From: UBA7672 sp044224605
GTDB taxonomy: Bacteria; Pseudomonadota; Alphaproteobacteria; Caulobacterales; Hyphomonadaceae
DNA length: 64,000 nt
Direction of reading: 5' to 3'
Assembly: GCA_044224605.1 (NCBI GenBank)
Contig: JBGAKC010000019.1
Span: forward strand, 23,714 to 87,713
Shown here: positions 1 through 11,302 of the stretch, piece by piece
Position numbering within the stretch: the first letter of the stretch is position 1
How the letters are laid out: each line of letters opens with the position of its first letter
Translations under genes and position numbers: made by a program
Notes under the pieces: model-generated
Told to the model about the DNA's origin: nothing
What the model saw: the letters and a program-made list of their open reading frames with translations, nothing else
The model's database searches: none

Positions 1-558
1 GAGGACTGGCAGAAGATCGTGGCCGCCAACTCGGTGTTCGCGAAGGGCCATGTCGACCGGATCGTGACGCATCTCAACCTTCTCAAGGGCGATTGCGGTG
101 GCTTCCCGATCGACCGGCTCGAGCACTCGCTGCAAACGGCGACCCGCGCCTTCCGGGCCGGGATGGACGAGGAGTACGTCGTCTGTGCGCTGCTGCACGA
201 CATTGGCGATACGCTCGGCGTGTTCAATCACCCGGACATCGCGGCCGCGATCCTGAAGCCCTTCGTGTCCGAGAACAATCTCTGGATGGTGCAGAACCAC
301 GGCATCTTCCAGGGCTATTATTTCTGGCACCATATCGGCCTCGACCGGAATGCGCGCGACCAGTTCCGTGGTCACCCCGCCTTCGAATACACGGCCCAGT
401 TCTGCCATCTCTACGACCAGCCGGCCTTCGACGGCGCCTACGAGTCGATGCCGATCGATGCTTTCGTGCCGATGCTTCATCGCGTCATGGATAAGCCGAA
501 ACAGTCCATGTACCTCCGCAAGGACGGAGAGAGCGTGTTCCAACCGGCCGACGCCTGA
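1..558 (+). CDS. HD-domain phosphohydrolase-like protein, 5' end cut by window
   Basis: The reading frame is open to base 1, so the gene probably starts before the window; a GTG at 19 is the first internal start but truncates the fold. Visible metal-ligand motifs are an EHSLQTA histidine, the HD pair in LLHDIGD, a following NHG histidine and FWHH. This pattern resembles the predicted HD hydrolases of COG4341, the group that includes the di-iron oxygenase PhnZ. From sequence alone I cannot tell a hydrolase from a PhnZ/MIOX-like oxygenase. No phosphonate genes are visible downstream, so a phosphonate role has no local support. The family placement rests on motifs and is moderately certain. Confidence 0.7.
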   Translation, partial: EDWQKIVAANSVFAKGHVDRIVTHLNLLKGDCGGFPIDRLEHSLQTATRAFRAGMDEEYVVCALLHDIGDTLGVFNHPDIAAAILKPFVSENNLWMVQNHGIFQGYYFWHHIGLDRNARDQFRGHPAFEYTAQFCHLYDQPAFDGAYESMPIDAFVPMLHRVMDKPKQSMYLRKDGESVFQPADA

Positions 559-743
559 CAGGCAGGCCGGCCGAACATTGCCGCTTCGCTGGGCGCAGCT
601 GAGCGGTTCTTTTCAAAACGTGTGGATTTGCTGGATTCCCCGTGCGGCGGGCGGCCCAGAGCCGCAGGCTTGGCGCTTGAGCCTCCGGCTCCCGCTGATA
701 GGGTCCGTCACACAGGGGTCGCACATCTAAAGAGGTTCTGCTG

Positions 744-2816
744 ATGCGAATTCGGCTCGCCGCGGCCGCCGCGGCCCTGCTGGGGACCGCGATTGCCGCC
801 GGTTCGGCCGCCCTGGCCGACGAGGGCATGTGGACGTTCGACAATTTCCCGACCGCCAAGGTGAAGCAGCTCTACGGCTTCGCGCCCGACCAGAAATGGC
901 TCGACCGCGTACGCAAGGCGTCCGTGCGTCTCGATGGCGGCTGTTCCGGTTCGGTTGTGTCGAAGGACGGGCTGGTCCTCACTAACCACCACTGCGTCGC
1001 CGATTGCGAGAGTGATCTGTCGAGCCCTGGGAACAACTATCACCAGGACGGCTTCTTTGCGCCGACGCGCAAGGACGAGAAGATATGCCCCGGCGCCGAA
1101 GCTTCGATCCTCCAGTCGATGACTGACGTCACCAGGCGCGTGAAAGACGCCACGGCCAAGGTCTCGGCCATGGAGGCGTCTGGCGCCCGCGCGATGGAGA
1201 TCGCGGCCATCGAGAAGGAAGCCTGCGGCGAGAACAAGACCAAGCGCTGCGAGGTCGTGAATCTTTATCGCGGCGGTCAGTACAAGCTCTATGTCTACGA
1301 CCGGTTCGACGATGTGCGCATCGCCTTTGCTCCCGAGATGCAGGCTGCGTTCTTCGGCGGCGATCCGGACAATTTCAATTACCCACGCTATGCGCTCGAC
1401 ATGGCGATCCTGCGCCTCTACCGCGATGGCAAGCCGGTGACATTCACTGATCCGCTGCGCCTCGATGCGGCGGGCCCGAAGGACGGCGATCTCGTCTTCG
1501 TCTCCGGTCATCCTGGCTCGACCGAGCGCCTGCTCACCAATGCCCAGCTGGAATTCCAGCGTGACTACTATCTGCCCTGGCGCATCGAATACCTTGCACA
1601 GCTGCGCGGCTCGCTTCTCAACGAAGCGACCAAGGGCGAAGAGGAAGCGCGTCAGGTCGACGACGCCATGCAGGGAATCGAGAACTCACTGAAAGTCTTC
1701 AAGGGCCAGCGCGGCGCGCTGGTGGAGACATCCTTCTTCGGGAGCAAGGTCGCGGAAGAAAGGAAGCTGCGCGACGCGCTGGCCGCGACGCCGGCGCTGC
1801 GTGCGAAATACGGCGACCCCTTCGCCGACATCGCCGCGATCATCCCGACACAGAAACAGGCCTACCTGCCTTACCAGATGCTTGAAGTGCGCTTCGGCGG
1901 CGGATCAGTAATCCTTGCTGACGCCCGTACGCTGGTGCGTGGCGCTGAAGAGCAGGGCAAGGCCGCGAGCGCGCGACTTCCGGAATTTTCAGCCTCGCGC
2001 ATCCAGTCCACGGGCGGCGGGCTACTGGCGGATGTTCCGATCCACCCGTCGCTCGAGAAACTCGAGATTGCCTTCTGGCTCGAGAAGACGCGTGAATACC
2101 TCGGCCCCGACAACGCCGCGGTGAAATCTCTCTTCGGCTCGCGGACGTCCCGCGAGATCGCGGTTGAGATCGTGACGTCGAGCCAGGTCGGGGATCGCGC
2201 ATTCCGCAAGCGCATGTGGGATAATCCTGAGCAGGTTGCGGGGTCGAACGATCCGGCCTTCGCGCTCGTCCGGAAGATCGACGCCGCCGCTCGCGCAGCT
2301 CGCGCCAGATACGAGTCCGGCGTGACCAGCCCGACCTCGATCGCAGCCGAAAAGATCGCCGGCCTGCGTTTCGACGTGCTCGGTTCGGAAATCTATCCCG
2401 ATGCCACCTTTACGCTGCGCCTGTCCTACGGCGTTGTGAAAGGCTGGAACGATCCGCTGCACGGCGAGACCGGGCCGTTCACCTATGTCTCGGGGCTGTG
2501 GGATCGCGCGACAGGCGCTTTCCCGTTCAACCTCGGCGCCAAGTGGGTTGGCAAGAAGGACAGGATCGCCGGAACCACCCAGATGGATTTCGTATCGACC
2601 AATGACATCATCGGCGGCAATTCCGGATCGCCCGTCCTCAACAAGGACGGCCGCGTGATCGGCCTCGCGTTCGACGGCAACATACATTCGACGGCAGGCG
2701 CCTACGGCTTTGATCCTGCGCTTAATCGCTGTGTGTCGGTGTCGAGCCAGCTGATCCTTGAGGCGCTGCGCAAGATCTACGGCGCTAGCGCGCTCGCTGA
2801 CGAACTTCAGAAGTAA
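744..2816 (+). CDS. Secreted S46 family dipeptidyl-peptidase (DPP7-like)
   Basis: A 690-residue protein with an Ala-rich signal peptide (cleavage near residue 25), so probably periplasmic. S46 enzymes remove dipeptides from peptide N-termini with a chymotrypsin-like triad. The triad is visible as H83 in TNHHC, D219 in ALDMAIL and S627 in GGNSGSP. Family members specific for acidic P1 residues (DPP11) carry Arg 18 residues after the catalytic Ser; here that position is G645 in LAFDGN, as in DPP7-type enzymes preferring hydrophobic P1. This specificity is inferred. The ATG lies 10 bases after an AGAGG-like site. A nucleoside transporter and a TonB-dependent receptor follow on the same strand, suggesting nutrient scavenging. 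Confidence 0.93.
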   Translation: MRIRLAAAAAALLGTAIAAGSAALADEGMWTFDNFPTAKVKQLYGFAPDQKWLDRVRKASVRLDGGCSGSVVSKDGLVLTNHHCVADCESDLSSPGNNYHQDGFFAPTRKDEKICPGAEASILQSMTDVTRRVKDATAKVSAMEASGARAMEIAAIEKEACGENKTKRCEVVNLYRGGQYKLYVYDRFDDVRIAFAPEMQAAFFGGDPDNFNYPRYALDMAILRLYRDGKPVTFTDPLRLDAAGPKDGDLVFVSGHPGSTERLLTNAQLEFQRDYYLPWRIEYLAQLRGSLLNEATKGEEEARQVDDAMQGIENSLKVFKGQRGALVETSFFGSKVAEERKLRDALAATPALRAKYGDPFADIAAIIPTQKQAYLPYQMLEVRFGGGSVILADARTLVRGAEEQGKAASARLPEFSASRIQSTGGGLLADVPIHPSLEKLEIAFWLEKTREYLGPDNAAVKSLFGSRTSREIAVEIVTSSQVGDRAFRKRMWDNPEQVAGSNDPAFALVRKIDAAARAARARYESGVTSPTSIAAEKIAGLRFDVLGSEIYPDATFTLRLSYGVVKGWNDPLHGETGPFTYVSGLWDRATGAFPFNLGAKWVGKKDRIAGTTQMDFVSTNDIIGGNSGSPVLNKDGRVIGLAFDGNIHSTAGAYGFDPALNRCVSVSSQLILEALRKIYGASALADELQK

Positions 2817-2840
2817 CGGGTAAAAAGGGGCAGGCGGGGC

Positions 2841-4286
2841 ATGGGAATCGAATGGGGCTGGGACAATGCGAGGGCCATTCTCGGCCTGTTCGTGATTGTC
2901 GGCATTGCGTGGGCGTTGTCCGAGAACCGGAAGGTCTTCCCCTGGAAGATCGCTCTTGGCGCGACCGCAATGATGTACATCGTGATCCTGCTCCTGTTCT
3001 GGCTGCCGATACTGTTTCACCAGTTCAATATTCCCGGTGGCAACGCGATCCGGGACGGCCTCAACGGGATGAACAACTGGATCGACGTGCTGATCGCTGC
3101 GACGCGCGAAGGCACCAAGTTCGTGTTCGGCCCGTTCATCGGCGACCAGACCGCGTGGGAAAAGCTCGTCGGCGCCAATGGTCCGATCTTCATCTTCCAG
3201 CTTCTGCCGCTGATCATCGTGATCGGCTCGCTCTCAGCCATCCTGTGGCACTGGGGCATCCTGAAGGTGATCACCCGCGCCTTCGCCGCCGTGTTCAAGC
3301 GCACAATGGGCATCTCCGGTCCGACCAGCCTGTCCGTCGCCGCCAACATCTTCATGGGCCAGACGGAAGCCCCGCTGCTGATCAAGCCCTACCTCCGGAC
3401 GATGACCCGGTCGGAGCTGCTGATCGTCATGTCGACTGGCTTTGCGACAATCGCCGGCTCCGTGCTGGTGGTCTACGTCACGCTGCTGCGTCCGCTCCTG
3501 CCGAACGTGCTGATCCATCTTCTGACGGTGTCGATCATCGCTTCGCCCGCGGCTGTCGCGCTATCTTTGATCATGGTCCCCGAGACCGGCAAGTCGGACG
3601 AGGAATCCACCGAGTCTGAGTTCAAGTACCATTCCACAATGGACGCTTTTGCGACCGGCGCGACCGACGGCATTGCGATCATCTGGAACATCGCCACGAT
3701 GCTGATCGCGGCGCTGGCGCTGGTCTACATCGCCAACGCGATCCTCGGCTCGATCCCTGTCGACATCGGCGGACAGCGCCTGAGCCTCGATATGATCCTG
3801 GGCTGGCTGTTCGCGCCGCTCATGTACGTCGCTGGCGTCCCGCTCGAGGAAGCTGCCAAGGCGGGCACGTTCATCGGTCAGAAGACGGTGTTCACCGAGT
3901 TTGTCGCCTTCATCAATCTCGGCAACCTGCCGGCCGCTGAGATGACCGAGCGCACCCGCACGATCGTCACCTACGCGATCTGTGGCTTCGCCAACTTCGG
4001 TTCGATGGGCATCCTGATCGGCGGCCTGTCGATCATGTGCCCTGAAAGGCGACCCGACTTCCTGGCGCTCGCCTGGAAGACGCTTTTCGCCGGGACACTG
4101 GCGACGATCATGGCGGCGGCGGTGGTGGGTTCTTTGCCCTACGCGCTGTTCAAGGCGGATGCGTCGCTCGCGCCGACGCAGGCGCCCGCAGCATCGCCGG
4201 CGGACGCCGCGCCCTCACCCGAGATCACAACTCCGGCGCCAGCGCCCGAAACCGCTCCGCAGCCGCCAACTCAGCAAAACCCGTAG
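2841..4286 (+). CDS. Concentrative nucleoside transporter (CNT/NupC family)
   Basis: A 481-residue inner-membrane protein with many hydrophobic segments, expected to import nucleosides with H+ or Na+. The CNT core motif appears as GQK at 346–348 and TEFV at 352–355, close to the family G-x-K and N/T-E-F-V signature that binds substrate and cation. The FMGQTEAPLLIKPY segment is also typical of CNT proteins. Usual CNT length is about 400–420 residues; the excess is a C-terminal tail rich in Ala and Pro after the last membrane segment, probably disordered. It starts 24 bases after the peptidase with a GGGGCAGG site and may be co-transcribed with it. The exact substrate is not readable. Confidence 0.9.
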   Translation: MGIEWGWDNARAILGLFVIVGIAWALSENRKVFPWKIALGATAMMYIVILLLFWLPILFHQFNIPGGNAIRDGLNGMNNWIDVLIAATREGTKFVFGPFIGDQTAWEKLVGANGPIFIFQLLPLIIVIGSLSAILWHWGILKVITRAFAAVFKRTMGISGPTSLSVAANIFMGQTEAPLLIKPYLRTMTRSELLIVMSTGFATIAGSVLVVYVTLLRPLLPNVLIHLLTVSIIASPAAVALSLIMVPETGKSDEESTESEFKYHSTMDAFATGATDGIAIIWNIATMLIAALALVYIANAILGSIPVDIGGQRLSLDMILGWLFAPLMYVAGVPLEEAAKAGTFIGQKTVFTEFVAFINLGNLPAAEMTERTRTIVTYAICGFANFGSMGILIGGLSIMCPERRPDFLALAWKTLFAGTLATIMAAAVVGSLPYALFKADASLAPTQAPAASPADAAPSPEITTPAPAPETAPQPPTQQNP

Positions 4287-4421
4287 TTTTCTGGCACTAG
4301 CCGCAGCCACGGAAAGGCGTAAACACGGGCCCAAGGCGATTGCTTCGGGTGGGAGCGGCTTGTTGTTTGCTTGATCCGGATGCGGTTCTGAAAAAGCGCC
4401 GGTCTGATACGGGAGGGTTGC

Positions 4422-6506
4422 GTGCGGGGTTCTTACACGGCTGCCAGCTGGGTTGCGCTCACGTCGGCGATGGTCGCCCTCGCGACGCCGGCCCTGGCGC
4501 AGACGAAGCAGCCGATCCTGGTTTCGTCTGAAACGCCGCCGGCCCCTATCGCCGATGTCGTCACGATCTACGGCGATCGCGTTCCGACCGATCCGGGCGC
4601 CTTCTCGGTCGTCGGTGAACAGCAGATCCAGGACGTGGCCGCCAACCACCCGGCCGAGATCCTGAACACGGTTCCGGGCGTCAATGTACAGATGAACTCG
4701 GGCCAGGAACTTCTGGTCGCGATCCGCTCGCCCGTCCTTCCAGCCGGTGCGGGGCAGGGCTCTTTCCTGATCCTCGAGGATGGCGTGCCGACGCGCGCGC
4801 CAGGCTTCGGCAATGTCAACGCGCTGTTCGAAGTTCACCACGAGACAGCTGAAGCAATCGAGGTCGTCCGCGGTCCTGGTTCCGTGCGTTACGGCTCCAA
4901 TGCCGAACACGGCCTGATGAACTTCATCGATCCGGAGCCGGGCGCGCAGGATGGCCAGACGTTGACCGTCAGCGCCAACACGCTGCAGCGCTATCGCGCC
5001 GACGCAACCGCCAACTTCGATACCGGCGACGTCGCCAACTGGATCGGTCTCTCGGTCATGAAAGATGGCGGCTGGCGCGATGCATCGGGCGTCGACCAGC
5101 AGAAACTCACCTGGCGCTCGAAGTTCGGGGGCGAGACGTGGAATGCCGTGTCGACCTTCTCGGCCGTCAATCTCAATCAGGAAACAGCCGGCTTCATCCA
5201 GGGGCATGACGCTTACAAGGACGAGGACATCGCCAAGACAAACCAGAACCCCGAAGCTTATCGCGACGCCTGGGCGGCGCGTGCGAACGTTCGCTTCGAG
5301 ACCAATATCGGTCCTGACAAGTTGACGATCGTCCCGTTCGCGATCACGCAGCGGATGATCTTCATCCAGCACTTCCTGCCGGATCAGTCGACCGAGAAGA
5401 ACGGCCATGACTCGCTGGGCCTGATGACCAACTACGAGTTCGGTCCTGAGAATTTCCGCTGGCTGGTTGGCGCAGACATTCAGTACGCGGACGGCTTCCT
5501 GAAGGAAATCCAGACGCGCCCGAGCTTTGGCGGCCCGGTCAACAACCCGACGTTCCCGCGGGGCATCCACTATGATTACGACGTACAGACATGGACGGCG
5601 GCTTTGTATGGTGAGCTCAACTGGAACTTCGCGGAACACTGGAACATGCTGGCGGGCCTGCGCGGCGAGTCCCATGCCTATGACTACGTCACGAACAAGA
5701 CCCCGGGCACTTATGGCCGCTTCCGCGTCGCGCCGAGCCGCACCGACACCTACCAGCTGCTGACGCCCAAGCTAGGCTTCACTTACGATGGCTTGGACGG
5801 CGTGATCGCCTACGTGAACTATGCGCGCGGCGAGCGCGCGCCGCAGACATCGGACCAGTATCGGCTTCAGAGCCTGCAGACGATCCGGCGCCTCGACGTC
5901 GAGTCCCTCGATAGCTACGAGGCGGGGGCGCGCGGCGAGTTCAACGGCGTCAACTTCGACATCGCGATCTACCACATGAACAAGGATCACTTCTTCTTCC
6001 GCGACTCGGACGGCCTCAACGTCCCCGATGGCAAGACCCGTCACTTTGGCATCGAGGCCTCGTTCGACGGCGCGTTTGGCGAATTTGCCGGCGGCGAGTT
6101 CAAATGGAACGTCAACGCCTCGTGGGCCGACCAGACTTACGCGTTCGATCGCAACGTGGCTGCGGCCACCGAGGACATCTTCAACGGCGCCAAGGTCGAC
6201 ACCGCGCCAGACTGGCTGGCCGATGCGGGCTTTGGCTGGGAGAGCCCGCAGTTCACGGTGTTCCTGACTGGTGAGTATGTCGGTGACTACTTCACCGACG
6301 CCGCGAACCTGCACACCTATCCGGGTCACCTGATTGGTCATCTGCGCGGCGCCTGGCGCTTCTCGGACGATTTCGAGGCCTTCGTGATCGTCCGGAACAT
6401 CACCGACGAGCGCTATGCCGACCGGGCGGACTTTGCCAACGGCCAGGATCGCTACTTCCCCGGCGAGCCTGTGAACGCCACGATCGGCGTGCGGATCAGG
6501 AGCTAG
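4422..6506 (+). CDS. TonB-dependent outer-membrane receptor
   Basis: A 694-residue protein starting at GTG, chosen because GGGAGG sits 5 bases upstream and a signal peptide ending ATPALA follows directly. The plug domain (about residues 45–165) shows AEILNTVPGVNV, an EDGVP loop and IEVVRGPGSVRYGSNAEHG, all classic plug motifs. The rest is a beta-barrel with many aromatic-flanked strands, ending in NATIGVRIRS. Such receptors take up iron chelates, vitamins, sugars or nucleosides using TonB energy. The ligand cannot be read; the neighbouring CNT transporter and S46 peptidase suggest an organic nutrient rather than a siderophore, which is inference. Confidence 0.92.
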   Translation: MRGSYTAASWVALTSAMVALATPALAQTKQPILVSSETPPAPIADVVTIYGDRVPTDPGAFSVVGEQQIQDVAANHPAEILNTVPGVNVQMNSGQELLVAIRSPVLPAGAGQGSFLILEDGVPTRAPGFGNVNALFEVHHETAEAIEVVRGPGSVRYGSNAEHGLMNFIDPEPGAQDGQTLTVSANTLQRYRADATANFDTGDVANWIGLSVMKDGGWRDASGVDQQKLTWRSKFGGETWNAVSTFSAVNLNQETAGFIQGHDAYKDEDIAKTNQNPEAYRDAWAARANVRFETNIGPDKLTIVPFAITQRMIFIQHFLPDQSTEKNGHDSLGLMTNYEFGPENFRWLVGADIQYADGFLKEIQTRPSFGGPVNNPTFPRGIHYDYDVQTWTAALYGELNWNFAEHWNMLAGLRGESHAYDYVTNKTPGTYGRFRVAPSRTDTYQLLTPKLGFTYDGLDGVIAYVNYARGERAPQTSDQYRLQSLQTIRRLDVESLDSYEAGARGEFNGVNFDIAIYHMNKDHFFFRDSDGLNVPDGKTRHFGIEASFDGAFGEFAGGEFKWNVNASWADQTYAFDRNVAAATEDIFNGAKVDTAPDWLADAGFGWESPQFTVFLTGEYVGDYFTDAANLHTYPGHLIGHLRGAWRFSDDFEAFVIVRNITDERYADRADFANGQDRYFPGEPVNATIGVRIRS

Positions 6507-6625
6507 GCGGCTGGTTAATGCGCGGAAGGGACGGAGCGCCGCAGGCTTCGCCTATTCTTGCATCGCGCCTTGCCTAGTCCGCCATCCCCCGCTTATCTCG
6601 CAGCGCAACATACCGGGGCGTGCCC

Positions 6626-8152
<1,527 letters not shown>

Positions 8153-8158
<6 letters not shown>

Positions 8159-8632
8159 GTTCAGCTTGACCGGTGAGCGTTCGCAGATCGCGCGGCCCTG
8201 TTCGTCCGAGTATCGCAGCTTCGATCCCGCAAACGTGTCGATGTGATAGCGCGCCGAGCCAGGGCTCACTTCCTTGAGCATGGCGGCCTTTATGCTCTCG
8301 GGCAGAGGTTGTCCGTCGACCGAGCCGTGCAGAATCCGGATATTATCGGCGCTCTGGACCAGGTCGTCGCCCTCGATGCGTATGGTTCCCGTGTAGGCCA
8401 GGTTCACGATCACCCAGCGGTCCTTGTAAGGAGTGTTGAGCACTAATTGGGCGCGGGTTGCGCCATCGTGAGCGACCGACATGAGGATCGAACTGTCGAT
8501 GCCGTTGACCATCTCATTGCATCGCCAGTCCCCTGCAAGTTCACTTGGACGACCCGCTGGCGCGCTGGTCGCGACAAAGGCGCCTCCGCCCGCAAGCACG
8601 GCAACCGCGATGGTTATCAGGACGAACTTCAT
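8153..8632 (-). CDS. Hypothetical secreted protein
   Basis: A 159-residue protein that I do not recognise. It opens with a short hydrophobic stretch (residues 3–24) that could be a signal peptide or an N-terminal anchor. The remainder is polar, with GDWRCNEM near residue 35 and two cysteines (one here, one near the C-terminus in RAICERSP) that could form a disulphide in the periplasm. The pattern of short beta-prone segments suggests a small lipocalin-like or META/heat-shock-like barrel, but this is only a guess. It stands alone and converges on pccB with overlapping stop codons. Confidence 0.6.
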
Positions 8633-8763
8633 GCAGCCCCCCAGCAGCCTGCATCAACACGCCAAGATTGCCCCAGGGGCTCAAAGAATGTCTGAATCAG
8701 GACCTGCGAATGCGCGGGTCCAAGGCGGCTCGAGCCGCGACGTCCCTGATTTCCGGCGCCTGC

Positions 8764-9351
8764 TTATTCGGGCTGGGGCATTTCATCGAGAAGATCGTCG
8801 ACCTTGCTCGCAAGGTCGGGCTTGGAGGCGAGGGGCATCATCACGCCGGCCATCTTCATGGCGAAGCCTGCCAGCTGTCCGTAAGCGGACCCGAAGGCTA
8901 CATCGCGGTCATCCTGATTCATCGCTTTCAGCTGCGCCGCCGGTGCGGCCATCTGCGCATAGATCGCGGCGAGCTGAGGCTTCGCGGCTTCTGCGCTTGC
9001 GTCATCCTTGATCGCGCTGATCACGGTGAACACCTTGTCGAGCCCGGCCACATATGCGGAAGCCGCCGGATGGACGTTGCCGCTGGCGATCGCGCCCGTG
9101 ATGGCCTGCGCCTTGGCGCGCTCTTCCGGCGACATGTTGGGATCCATGGCGGCGATCGCGCCGGCCTGCGCCATCGCCTGGGCCATGGCCTTCGGATCAA
9201 CCTGTCCCGCCTGTCCGTTGGCGCCGAAAGCGGTCGCCATCTGCTGCAGGGCGGCTGCGGCCTGTTCGGCCTGGATCTGCTCTGGCGTTTTCTGCGGCTG
9301 GCAGGCTGCGGCAAGAACGGCAATTGCGACAAGGCTGGCTGCGCGGATCAT
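8764..9351 (-). CDS. Hypothetical lipoprotein
   Basis: A 195-residue protein, start set at MIRAAS because a lipoprotein signal with the lipobox LAAAC (C17) follows at once; upstream in-frame starts would bury it. After the cysteine comes an Ala/Gln-rich, largely helical region (residues 20–100, with PEQIQAEQAAAALQQM) and a further helical domain to the end. No known family is recognised. The long helical heptads suggest a coiled coil anchored in the outer or inner membrane facing the periplasm. It is divergent from the MFS transporter gene and shares a 208-base upstream region with it. Confidence 0.6.
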   Translation of the reverse strand: MIRAASLVAIAVLAAACQPQKTPEQIQAEQAAAALQQMATAFGANGQAGQVDPKAMAQAMAQAGAIAAMDPNMSPEERAKAQAITGAIASGNVHPAASAYVAGLDKVFTVISAIKDDASAEAAKPQLAAIYAQMAAPAAQLKAMNQDDRDVAFGSAYGQLAGFAMKMAGVMMPLASKPDLASKVDDLLDEMPQPE

Positions 9352-9559
9352 CTGCGTCTCCCCATGGATTTTGATGCCACATTGCGCCCGGCATTCGGGC
9401 CGGGCAAGGCGCTGAATGCTGCGTAGCGGCATTGTTTGCAGCAGGCTGGGCAGAGGGGCGCAACTGTCACAGGGTTTCGCCTTGCCCTGAGCGTCAGGCC
9501 GTTGCAGCTTGCGGCCAACAATAAGGCCCGTCCCGATCGAGGGCGGAGGGGAGAAGTCA

Positions 9560-11284
9560 ATGGAAACGTCCGCCACGGCTGGCGCCGCCGCGCCTGCCAA
9601 GAAGCAGAGCGAAGCCGTCGTGATCGTCGCATCGAGCGTGGGCTCGGTGTTCGAATGGTACGACTTCTTCCTCTATGGAACCCTGCTGCCCTTCATCAAC
9701 AAGCACTTCTATACCGGTGTCGACGAGACGACAGGATACATCCTGGCGCTGGCGACATTCTCGGCCGGCTTCGTGGTGCGCCCATTCGGCGCGCTGGTGT
9801 TCGGCTGGGTGGGCGACATGGTGGGCCGCAAGGCGACCTTCCTCGTGGCCATGGTCATCATGGGCGCGTCGACCTTCCTGGTGGGCTTCCTGCCCAATGC
9901 AGACTGGTTCCAGCAGAACATGGGTGCGGGCGTCATCGCACCAATCATCCTCGTCCTCCTGCGCGTGCTGCAGGGCCTGGCGGTCGGCGGGCAGTATGGG
10001 GGGGCGGTGACCTATGTCGCCGAACATGCGCCGACAGGAAAACGCGGCCTTTACACCAGCTGGATCCAGATCACGGCGACCGTCGGCCTCCTTGCTTCGC
10101 TCGCCCTCATCATCGTGGTTCGCACCATGATGACCGAGACCGATTTTGCTGACTGGGGCTGGCGCATCCCCTTCGTCGTCTCGATCGTGCTTCTGGTCGG
10201 CTCGATCATGATCCGCCGCATGCTCGACGAGAGCCCCGTCTACGCCAAGATGAAGGCCGCTGGTCAGACTACCAAGGCGCCATTCGCCGAAGCCTTCGGC
10301 AAGTGGGGTAACCTCAAATACGTCCTGATCGCGCTCTTCGGGTCGGTCGCGGGTCAGGCCTGCGTCTGGTACACCGGCACGCTCTATGGCCTCTTCTTCC
10401 TGCAGAAGCTGCTGAAGCTTCCCGATCTCGACGCTTACATGATCATGGCTATCGCCCTGGCGGTGGGGACGCCGGCCTATGTGTTCTTCGGCTGGTTGTC
10501 GGACAAGATCGGCCGAAAGCCGCTGGTGCTGGCGGGACTGATCCTGCCAGTGATCACCTATGCGCCGATCTTTCCGTGGTCGGTGTTTCACCAGATCACC
10601 AATGCCGCAAACCCCGCCATGGCGCGGGCGCTGGAGACCAGCAAGGTGGAAGTCTGGGCCGACGCTTCGCAATGCTCGCTGCAGTTCGATCCAGTCGGCA
10701 AGACAAACTTCACCGAGAAGTCCTGCGACATCGCCAAGACCTTCCTGTCGAATAACGGCGTGAACTACGACATCGTCGACAAGGGACCGGGCACGATCGC
10801 GTCGGTGCATGTCGGCGATAAGGTGTTCGAGACACCTGACCCGTCCGTGGTGAAGGGTGACGATCGCAAGAAGGCCATTGCCGCGTTCCAGGCCCCGCTG
10901 GGCGTGGAGCTGAAAGGTGTGGGCTATACGTTCAGCGACGATCCGAAGAACCCTGCCTTCGCGGCCCATGACCAGATCAACTATCCGGTCGTGATCTTCT
11001 GGGTCGCGCTGACCACGATCTTCACCGCGATGATCTACGGACCCATGGCGGCGATGCTGGTGGAGCTGTTCCCCGCCCGGATTCGTTATACCTCGCTTTC
11101 TTTGCCATATCACATCGGCAATGGATGGTTCGGCGGCCTGCTGCCAACGATCGCCTTCACGATCGTGGCTGCCACCGGCAACATATTCGCTGGGCTATGG
11201 TATCCGGTGATCGTTGCCGCCGTGGTATTCGTTGTTGCGCTGCTCTTCCTGCCGGAAACGAAGGACCGGAATATCGATGCCTAA
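9560..11284 (+). CDS. MFS transporter, metabolite:H+ symporter family
   Basis: A 574-residue inner-membrane permease. ATG at 9560 is chosen because GGGCGGAGGGGAG precedes it and in-frame upstream residues look non-coding. The SVFEWYDFFLYG segment in the first helix and the two GD/SD-x-x-GRK loops (VGDMVGRK and LSDKIGRK) are signatures of the metabolite:H+ symporter group (ProP, ShiA, KgtP relatives). It carries a soluble insertion of about 120 residues (near 350–475) between late helices, making it longer than the usual 430–450. A D-2-hydroxyacid dehydrogenase starts 18 bases downstream, so a hydroxy- or keto-acid substrate is plausible but unproven. Confidence 0.88.
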   Translation: METSATAGAAAPAKKQSEAVVIVASSVGSVFEWYDFFLYGTLLPFINKHFYTGVDETTGYILALATFSAGFVVRPFGALVFGWVGDMVGRKATFLVAMVIMGASTFLVGFLPNADWFQQNMGAGVIAPIILVLLRVLQGLAVGGQYGGAVTYVAEHAPTGKRGLYTSWIQITATVGLLASLALIIVVRTMMTETDFADWGWRIPFVVSIVLLVGSIMIRRMLDESPVYAKMKAAGQTTKAPFAEAFGKWGNLKYVLIALFGSVAGQACVWYTGTLYGLFFLQKLLKLPDLDAYMIMAIALAVGTPAYVFFGWLSDKIGRKPLVLAGLILPVITYAPIFPWSVFHQITNAANPAMARALETSKVEVWADASQCSLQFDPVGKTNFTEKSCDIAKTFLSNNGVNYDIVDKGPGTIASVHVGDKVFETPDPSVVKGDDRKKAIAAFQAPLGVELKGVGYTFSDDPKNPAFAAHDQINYPVVIFWVALTTIFTAMIYGPMAAMLVELFPARIRYTSLSLPYHIGNGWFGGLLPTIAFTIVAATGNIFAGLWYPVIVAAVVFVVALLFLPETKDRNIDA

Positions 11285-11302
11285 GAAGGACTTGGGCGCT
11301 TG

